From Euwallacea fornicatus (Eukaryota > Arthropoda > Insecta > Coleoptera > Curculionidae), in the NCBI RefSeq assembly GCF_040115645.1, contig NC_089552.1:3348001-3412000 (forward strand): a DNA stretch of 64,000 nt. Reading direction: 5' to 3'. How positions within the stretch are numbered: position 1 is the stretch's first letter; the number at the start of each line of letters is the position of its first letter. The translations under genes were made by a program, and so were the position numbers. Below are positions 57,269 to 64,000 of this stretch, piece by piece. Under the pieces are notes generated by a model. That model had not been told where the DNA came from, did no database searches, and saw nothing but the letters and a program-made list of their open reading frames with translations.

Positions 57269-60200
57269 CAGAGGAAATAATCGATTCGCAGAGGAGGATC
57301 CGAGTAGACCATGCGACAAAGGTACATAACTTGCGGTTAAATTATAAAGCGTCTATATCAATTTCCAATCACAAATCCATCTAACAACTATAAAGTATTC
57401 AGTATCAGTTATATCGATAATTAAGTTTGTTGACCCTGAACATGAACAATCTGCATATACATACTGGCGTGTAGCCGAAACAAACTCTCGCATCAAGGTA
57501 ATTGTTGTTGAATTGAGCAACATCTGCTTAACGAGAATTAGACTGTAATTTTGATGATTTATGGCAGTGCTTGAAGTAAGATGCAAACTATTCAATTATT
57601 AAAATAAGAATGTGATTATAAGTTTTTCCGTAAGTGGGCTGTACCGTTGAGAAACTTAATGAGAGCCTACTTTACGCATAACGAGTTACTCGGATTGCCC
57701 ACTTGCAAGGCACTGTTATTACATCTCTGCTCTATACCAATTTAGTGCTGTTGAAAATTAAAAAAACTGTTGTTTGAAATCGAGATGAAAAACCTTAGTT
57801 TAGTAGGAGTTTTATGTGGCCAATAAACATCGAACAGACCGAAAGCCGCAGTCGTAAAGTCATAAATATGAAATTCTATAGTTTATATCCATAATAACTA
57901 TTAAAATGTGTTTAAGGACTAAAAGCGGTCAAGTGGATTCAAGGCTCTGCCGCAATGTGCCTCAAAAAACAAATTTATGACTCAATTTTAGTGCTCTCTT
58001 TCAGCGTGCCTTTTACCTTCGCGAAGACTTTACTGGTATTTTCTTTCGAAATTTTAAACACACCAGTGATTGTTGATGGTAATAGGATAAGTCTAAATTT
58101 AATCAATAAATGCAGCTCGTGTTATTGCCATTCAACTATAATCTATAACCGTACTATATGTAAAATGTTGTAGTTAACTTAATATTCGTTCGTAAAGTTG
58201 GCAAAACTTATAAATAGGCGATTAAAAAAATTACCTTCATGAAAATTAAAACTGGAATTTTTATGAGAATATTGACGGGATTTTGGTTCATAGAACATAA
58301 ATTATTCCCTAATAGAGTTGATTTGAATCGCAAAAATACACAGGGTATCCGGTTCCGGAGGTCAACCATGGACACCTCGGTAACCGCAAACCATAGACAT
58401 ATTTTGAAACAAAAATTTAATTTTTTCCTGGTGATGTGGCTCCGCCAGCTTATTGATGCCGCCGGGTGCAGATTTATAAATGAAGTCTTTTATAATTTCA
58501 ACATAATTATCGAATGGAGCAAGATCTGGTGAACGTGCTGGCCAACGCCATATCTCCATTGTTTGAAGTGACTCTACTTAGAAATATTTCAGACTTGGGT
58601 GATATGAATGTTAAACGAGCGATATCTACGTTTATCTTAAGACTCTCCACGCTGCCTCGTGTGAGACGATAATTTATTCTGTTGTAACCCTTGTCGAAGT
58701 AGAATCTTGAATATAATGGAGTTTTAAATAGTTCGCCCGCCGCCTATAAAAATTCCCATTCCACTGCCCATTTGGGCTATGAATGCGTGTTCTAGGCGTG
58801 AAAAGTGCATCAAATAAAAGATGATCTTCGGCTGGTTGTTGTGGTGGGCATTTCTAGCAAAAACAGAATTTTTGGTAATTGCACTAAATTGCATCATCAC
58901 AATCAGGAAAAAAGTTGCACTAGAAAATGTGAAAATAGGATATCGAGCCCTTAAATTGATGAGGGTCGTCGAAAATCGAAACACCGGTTTCAATTATAAC
59001 AAATATAGCAATTCTAAACCGCATGTTCTTAAACTCCAAATTTGTCCTGCGTAACTCGGACTAATCTTTGTCGTTGGGGCCCGAAAACGTTTTTCTCCAA
59101 CCTGCCACTTTTTCAAATTGTGGTAAAGAGTAGAGGTCAATGTGCATGAACCCCAAGAAACCCAAATGAAATAGCACCTCCAAGAGAACTACGACGTTCC
59201 CTTCTGATTTTTCCTTATCTTGGTAATATTCTAAACTAAGCCATGACCCTTTGTTACTTCCCATGCAAAGTTTACCAAAACTCTGTCTGGAGAAGATCCT
59301 TCATTCTATTTAGACATAGTGCATTCCCCCCATTGTCATTTACCTTAAACAATAAACAGGTATACATATCTTTTTAGATAACCAACACTTCATCATGGTT
59401 TACCAGGAAAACACAAAGGACTAAAGGACCTTGAAGGCTGCGAAGTGGCTTTCACTAGCATCAATTTATTAATAAAGATTTTGAAATAGTCCCTGCCACG
59501 GAAAATGTACGTGTATTTATTCGATCCTTAATCTCGTATTATTTAAAACAAATTACCTTTAAGTGTCGTGTCTACTTAGCTTAACGCAACAAATGCGCGG
59601 TCTCGAGATAAATGTGAGATAAGCCCGGATTGATACCGTGCTGACTGTTTTGGTAAGCCGCAGAGCAATTTTTCAAATGGTTCGATAATTTATTTTACGT
59701 GAGATCAAGAAAAAAAAAGCATCTGGCACATGGGTTCGTTTTCTTCTCAGCTTACGGTCAGAAGTCCCTGCTGAAACTCTTAATAAAGTGGTAGATTAAA
59801 GCTGTTTATTCTTAAATAAAAGATGTTTTTTGCAAAATCTCTTCCTGTATCGTAAATTTATATTACATTCGTCTGTATATTGGGCGAATGCACTTGCTTT
59901 TATTGATCTTTCTGTAAGCTAATGAATTATGTAAGCGGCAAACGGCTAACATGTGCAAATTACTTGAAACACAAGGAAAGTGTTGTTAGAGTCTGCTACT
60001 TAATTTAACATTAAAGAGAATGCTTTTAGGACTGATGCAAGTTGAGGCCCAGCTTCCGCCTTTTGAACACAATAAAATAAACATATAATGAAGAAATAAC
60101 AGGGTTGGGGAGCAAGGAGGACGAAAGGAGTACGATTGGGCAGGTACATCTGGGTGTACAATAACTGACCTGTGTGGAAAAGTTCTATTGTCAAATTAGG

Positions 60201-60367
60201 GAATTCGCCAAGTGAGGGTAAAAATTAGTCAGGAATTTTAGTATATTTTACTATGTTCAGTTTGTCACTTCGAGTACTCCACATGTGGTCCAGGAAAAAC
60301 ATGCGCAAAAGGATATCGCGAATTCATTAGATGAACACTAGACAGCTGAGGTTGATTCACTTACATA
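57269..60367. other. 5' flank of the ADAMTS gene
   Basis: This holds the ADAMTS 5' UTR and promoter, which cannot be placed, and a transposase relic at 58340-58570. Remaining open frames are short and unrecognised. Confidence 0.5.
58338..58570 (-). mobile_element. Transposase C-terminal relic next to ACAGGGT end
   Basis: The minus strand reads WRWPARSPDLAPFDNYV and then IIKDFIYKSAPGGINKLAEP (58550-58440), the C-terminal catalytic region of insect Tc/mariner-like transposases. The left edge carries ACACAGGGTATCCGGTTCCG (58339 on), which looks like a terminal repeat of the ACAGGGTGT group. The other end was not found. Confidence 0.7.
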
Positions 60368-61933
60368 CAGTATTGGCCATAAATATAGCAACTTTTTGTA
60401 AATTCATTTTTTTAACATCCCTTTACTCTTTCGAGATCATTTGTTTATATTTGTTAGAACAGGTATTGACAACAAAGTCGATGTTTACACTTTCATAGGC
60501 CAAATCACATTCTTTGAAATTTTAACAATTTTTTTCAATTGTTGACTGGTCAAAAAGATAGCAACTTCTGCTTTTTGAACAATATATTTTACTTCAGTTG
60601 TAAAGTTCCGTTTGATTAGTATTTCTAGATTCTACAATATTTCTTATAATGGGTCGAGCTAAAACAATATCAAAGGATTTAAAAAAAATTGTGATTGAGA
60701 GATTTGATAATGGCGAAAAACCTATCGAGATTAGTCGAAGTTTGAGCAAAAATAAGTCGATAATTTCTCGAATTATTGCACAATATAAGACTAAAGACAT
60801 CATTGGTCCGAGACCAATTCCTGGGAGGCCTAAAACGACACAAGAAAAAACCGATCGCTTGATTGTTAGGATTTCGAAACAAAATCCATTTCTGTCTTCA
60901 ACTAAAATTCTTGGCCAAATAAAAGGAAAAGGGGCAAAAGATGTTAGTGCAAGAATTGTGCGAAGAAGATTAGTAGATGCAGGAATGTTTAGTAGAAGGC
61001 CAGCTAAAGAACCATTTTTATCCAAAAAGAACGTGAAGGCCCGATTGCATTTTGCTGAACAACACGTTGACTGGAAGCCTGAACAATGGAGAAAAGTGGT
61101 TTTTAGTGATGAATCGAAGTTCAACTTGTTCAGAAGTGATGGTGTAAATAATGTTAGACGTCCTGTGGGAAAAAGGTTAAACAAAAAGTATATTGTACCA
61201 ACTGTTAAGCATGACGGCGGTTCGGTGATGGTCTGGGGATGTTTCTCCGGTCAAGGAATGGGTCCCCTTCACAGAATTGTTGGAAAAATGGATAGATTTA
61301 TGTATAAAGACATTTTAACTGAACATCTAATACCATACATGGATGAAAAAATGCCCCTGAGATCGTATTTTCAACAAGATAATGATCCCAAGCATTCGTC
61401 GAAGCTGGTCAAAAAATGGTTTGAAGATGAAAAAATTGCTGTTCTGCCGTGGCCATCTCAAAGCCCCGACTTAAACCCAATTGAGAACATGTGGGAGTTT
61501 GTTGACGCGAAAATTCGTGACAAAAATTATACAAATGTGAATGACTTACTCCTTGCATTACAGAAAACTTGGGGAGAAATTAGTGAAGACTACGTTAATA
61601 AATTAATTCTTTCCATGTCTGAGAGATGTAAGTCTGTAATTAAACAAAAGGGTTACTATACTAAGTACTAACTAATTATAGAGTTTGTTTTTGTTTTGTA
61701 CAATTTTTGTTTCAATAAATGTAGGGAATTGTAAAAGTTGCTATCTTTTTGACCAACGAAAAATGAAACTTTTTTTTTTTTAATTTTTATATGATCTCTT
61801 TATTATATTTTCTTTAAGTATTCTAAATAGAATGTTGAGTGATAAGTTAAAAAACTATTTATAGGATTCTTTATCTGATATTTCCAGTTTTATTTCAGTT
61901 TTTTAAAAGTTGCTATATTTATGGCCAATACTG
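60368..61933 (+). mobile_element. Apparently complete Tc1-like transposon with IR/DR-type ends
   Basis: 1566 bp flanked by TA on each side (60366-60367 and 61934-61935), the usual target duplication of this superfamily. Outer ends are exact inverted copies over about 29 bases starting CAGTATTGGCCATAAATATA. A second, inner motif GGTCAAAAAGATAGCAACTT occurs inverted near 60549-60568 and 61734-61756. The outer and inner motifs resemble each other (GGCCATAAATATAGCAACTT against GGTCAAAAAGATAGCAACTT). Each end thus has two direct repeats about 180 bp apart, the arrangement called IR/DR in elements such as Sleeping Beauty. The transposase frame is uninterrupted. Confidence 0.95.
60649..61671 (+). 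CDS. Tc1-like transposase, DD34E, intact
   Basis: 340 aa with no stop or frameshift. It should bind the element ends and cut and paste the transposon at TA sites in the nucleus (family knowledge). The N-terminal half is a paired-like double helix-turn-helix (about residues 1-115) with a GRPKTTQEKTDR motif at 59-70 like the GRPR hook of Tc1 proteins. Catalytic residues: D154 in VFSDESKFNLF, D244 in FQQDNDPKHSS and E279 in SPDLNPIENMW, with exactly 34 residues between D244 and E279. A GGSVMVWGCFSGQG glycine-rich box lies at 190-203. The usual length is about 340 aa. The ATG at 60649 is a good first start. AATAAA follows near 61715, still inside the element. All key residues are present, so activity is plausible. 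Confidence 0.96.
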   Translation: MGRAKTISKDLKKIVIERFDNGEKPIEISRSLSKNKSIISRIIAQYKTKDIIGPRPIPGRPKTTQEKTDRLIVRISKQNPFLSSTKILGQIKGKGAKDVSARIVRRRLVDAGMFSRRPAKEPFLSKKNVKARLHFAEQHVDWKPEQWRKVVFSDESKFNLFRSDGVNNVRRPVGKRLNKKYIVPTVKHDGGSVMVWGCFSGQGMGPLHRIVGKMDRFMYKDILTEHLIPYMDEKMPLRSYFQQDNDPKHSSKLVKKWFEDEKIAVLPWPSQSPDLNPIENMWEFVDAKIRDKNYTNVNDLLLALQKTWGEISEDYVNKLILSMSERCKSVIKQKGYYTKY

Positions 61934-62382
61934 TATATGAGAAGACGAGGTGGCCCAACCAACTTCCAAAATCATGAAACCTTCATTTCCACCATTTTTA
62001 ATTTTCTCCACCGCCGTACGGGCGTTCGTCGCTCCGTTTCCACTCCATCATAGTCAACCATATTTCTTCTCCATCCTAAATTCTATTTTGTGTCTCGTCG
62101 ATCATTTAGTCCCTGACGCTCCCTCACCGCTCCATCACTATTAACTATATCATTCGTTTAGTCTTAATTTACATATTTTTCAGAGGCTCTACAGTTTAAT
62201 CAACTTTCAAAGCCACCAAAATTTGCACCATTACTGTTCTCTGTTCCTTCCGTCAGAGTTAACAGAATAATTCATTTAACCCGATGTAGGACCGAAAATT
62301 TCGAATTCGCGTATTTTCCAGCAGCTCCGTTATTTAATTAAGGCCAGAAAAATCGCATTTTTAGAATTTCGTGCTTGTCGCG

Positions 62383-62409
62383 CCTCCTCCTCCTCCTCCT
62401 CCTCCTCCA
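62383..62409. repeat. (CCT)n microsatellite
   Basis: About nine copies of CCT in a row, without an obvious coding context. Confidence 0.9.
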
Positions 62410-62483
62410 CTCGTAGGTAACGAAAAATCCAGACGTTCTTATCGTGGATGGAATAAGCCGCTGATTCCGAAAATTCGATAAAA

Positions 62484-62520
62484 TACAGGGTGTCCTATTT
62501 TAAATTAAAAAATAGTTGTT
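62484..62520. repeat. Solo ACAGGGTGTCC transposon-type end
   Basis: TACAGGGTGTCCTATTTTAA matches the outer ends of the long-TIR elements elsewhere in the window. No inverted partner was seen within the window, so it is a solo end or a truncated copy. Confidence 0.4.
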
Positions 62521-64000
62521 ACTTTTGATTTATGTTACCTCTTGGTTCCTAACACACCGAAAGTGGCATAATATCCAAACGTATCAACGAAAATTCCTAA
62601 CGTTGTCTTGTATAAGTGGTCTAGAGCTTTTTTGAGTTTTCAGGCCTGAGGAAGAATTGCGATGCCTTAATGGAGTTGAATCAATCTAAATTAATTTATA
62701 TAGTCACTTATTACATCTAATCTGCTTTCGATAGCCGAGAGAATCTAACTTGCCCTAGGCAGAACTTTACGAGTGTAATTAAACTCTTTCAGCAAATAAA
62801 TCCTTGGGTTTTTTTAGGTCTCAGGGGGGACACGAAAACTCTAAAGCAATAGCGCTTATGTGGGTGATTTAAATCTGACCGCAAAAACACTCCTCAAGGT
62901 AAATAATTTTACTCGCTTTACTATGACTTACAACTTTTCTACTTTCGCTTCCAGAAAACTACTAAAGCAAACAAATTATCTGTGAGAACGTACGTAAACA
63001 GTTTATGTTAAAAGAAAGTGAATTTGGCGATTTGGACAGCTAGTTTCCTTATACTGTCTGCGACCTTGGTTAGGACTATTGCGCCAAAAATAAGTCCGAT
63101 GATTGCAAATCGTGCGAATCGTCCGGCTGTCTGTAGTAACCAGATCTGCTGAGTCAATAAAAACACTAGTTCGAATTAATTCATTTATTGACTCGAAGTT
63201 AAATTGTTGCCGGCGCAAATTTGGCGAAATAAGGCAACAATATCTAAGAAAGAAAATAACTGAACTATTGCACATATCTCGCGTGTGAAACGATCAATGA
63301 AGATTTATCGTTTATGGATTCGATAAGCATTTATCGTTTACTACCGACGTGAGTCGGGCCTTTACAAGTAAATAAATCAAACAATCTTACAAAATGTAGA
63401 TTTATGCCTATTTTCAAAGCCCGATAAAGAGAATTTATTATGCAAATTCTCTGAATTGCTCATAATCTGTTGTGAGAGGGGTTTGGCAAATAGTTGATTC
63501 TTTTCCTGTTCCCGTTTCTTGGTGGAATGACAGATACGATAATTAAAAACGACGGAACTCAATAGATTCGGAATTTGGTGATTTTTCTGAATTTATTGAA
63601 GCTGTAAAAGTGAGTAATTCGAATGAGTTTTGGACGGATTCGGGCTCTAGATGTGTAGCGCTGTATTTTACATCAGAAGACATCGTTGGCCTTTTCTGAT
63701 GCAAGATTTTCAATCAGTTTGACGACTAGCTGTCCTTCCCAACATTGATTGGTTAACCCTTCCAAAGTTTCACTAACACCTCTTCTCCTAGCACTCTCCT
63801 CCTATTTCAAATGACCCAAATCATGTGGTTAGTATTCTATGATTCCATAGATCTCAGCCCTACGTGATGATGGTATCTTTCTATTGGGTAAACTGATTAT
63901 TGCATTTCACGCACTAAACTTCTATTAGTAAATTCTCCAAGTTTATTGCCCTTGAAGGATTAATTCGAAGAGAAAAAGAGAGAGAGGGAGTAAGAGAGAT

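Larger units (their letters stand above)
61936..64000. other. Right flank, no gene supported
   Basis: AT-rich. It includes a (CCT)n run at 62383-62409, a single ACAGGGTGTCC transposon-type end near 62484, and a GA-rich tail at 63971-64000. Open frames such as 63003-63275 (minus) are unrecognised. Confidence 0.55.

Noticed and set aside
60594..61184. 196-codon minus-strand frame
   Set aside because: Antisense shadow of the intact transposase gene.
1..64000. CRISPR arrays, bacterial operons, tRNA and rRNA genes
   Set aside because: No regularly spaced repeats, ribosome binding sites, cloverleaf candidates or rRNA-like blocks were noticed; the window is plainly eukaryotic. A covariance-model scan would be needed to exclude small RNAs.

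Overview
This is insect nuclear DNA. It is AT-rich, with small phase-matched exons, short introns next to very long ones, and many Tc1/mariner-type transposon remnants. The gene set and transposon types suit a beetle-like insect, but the sequence alone does not fix the order. No CRISPR array, operon, tRNA or rRNA was seen. I joined exons by eye using splice sites and codon phase. All three gene models close as multiples of three and run without an internal stop.

Layout: (1) 940-6096, minus strand: Wee1 kinase, 9 coding exons, 522 aa. (2) 7380-8470, plus strand: prenylated Rab acceptor PRA1/RABAC1, 4 exons, 199 aa. It is divergent from Wee1 across a 1.28-kb promoter region with a perfect CRE palindrome. 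(3) 10711-57268, minus strand: one 46.6-kb gene for a secreted ADAMTS metalloprotease with a C-terminal GON domain (GON-1/ADAMTS9/ADAMTS20 group), 31 coding exons, about 1752 aa. Its order is signal peptide, prodomain, catalytic domain, disintegrin-like domain, TSR1, Cys-rich, spacer, about ten more TSRs, GON. (4) 57269-64000: the 5' flank of the ADAMTS gene, holding an apparently intact Tc1-like transposon at 60368-61933.

The ADAMTS introns are crowded with mobile DNA: decayed mariners, a LINE fragment with a codon-repeat expansion, and several elements whose ends read ACAGGGTGT. Two of those have very long terminal inverted repeats, and some contain or lie beside pieces of a Tc/mariner-like transposase.

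The three host genes do not form a pathway. Wee1 acts on mitotic Cdk1 in the nucleus, RABAC1 in Golgi and vesicle membranes, and the ADAMTS protein in the extracellular matrix. The most notable items are the complete Tc1-like element with IR/DR-type ends, the ACAGGGTGT long-TIR elements, and two GC-AG introns in the ADAMTS gene. I found no convincing new biological system beyond these.
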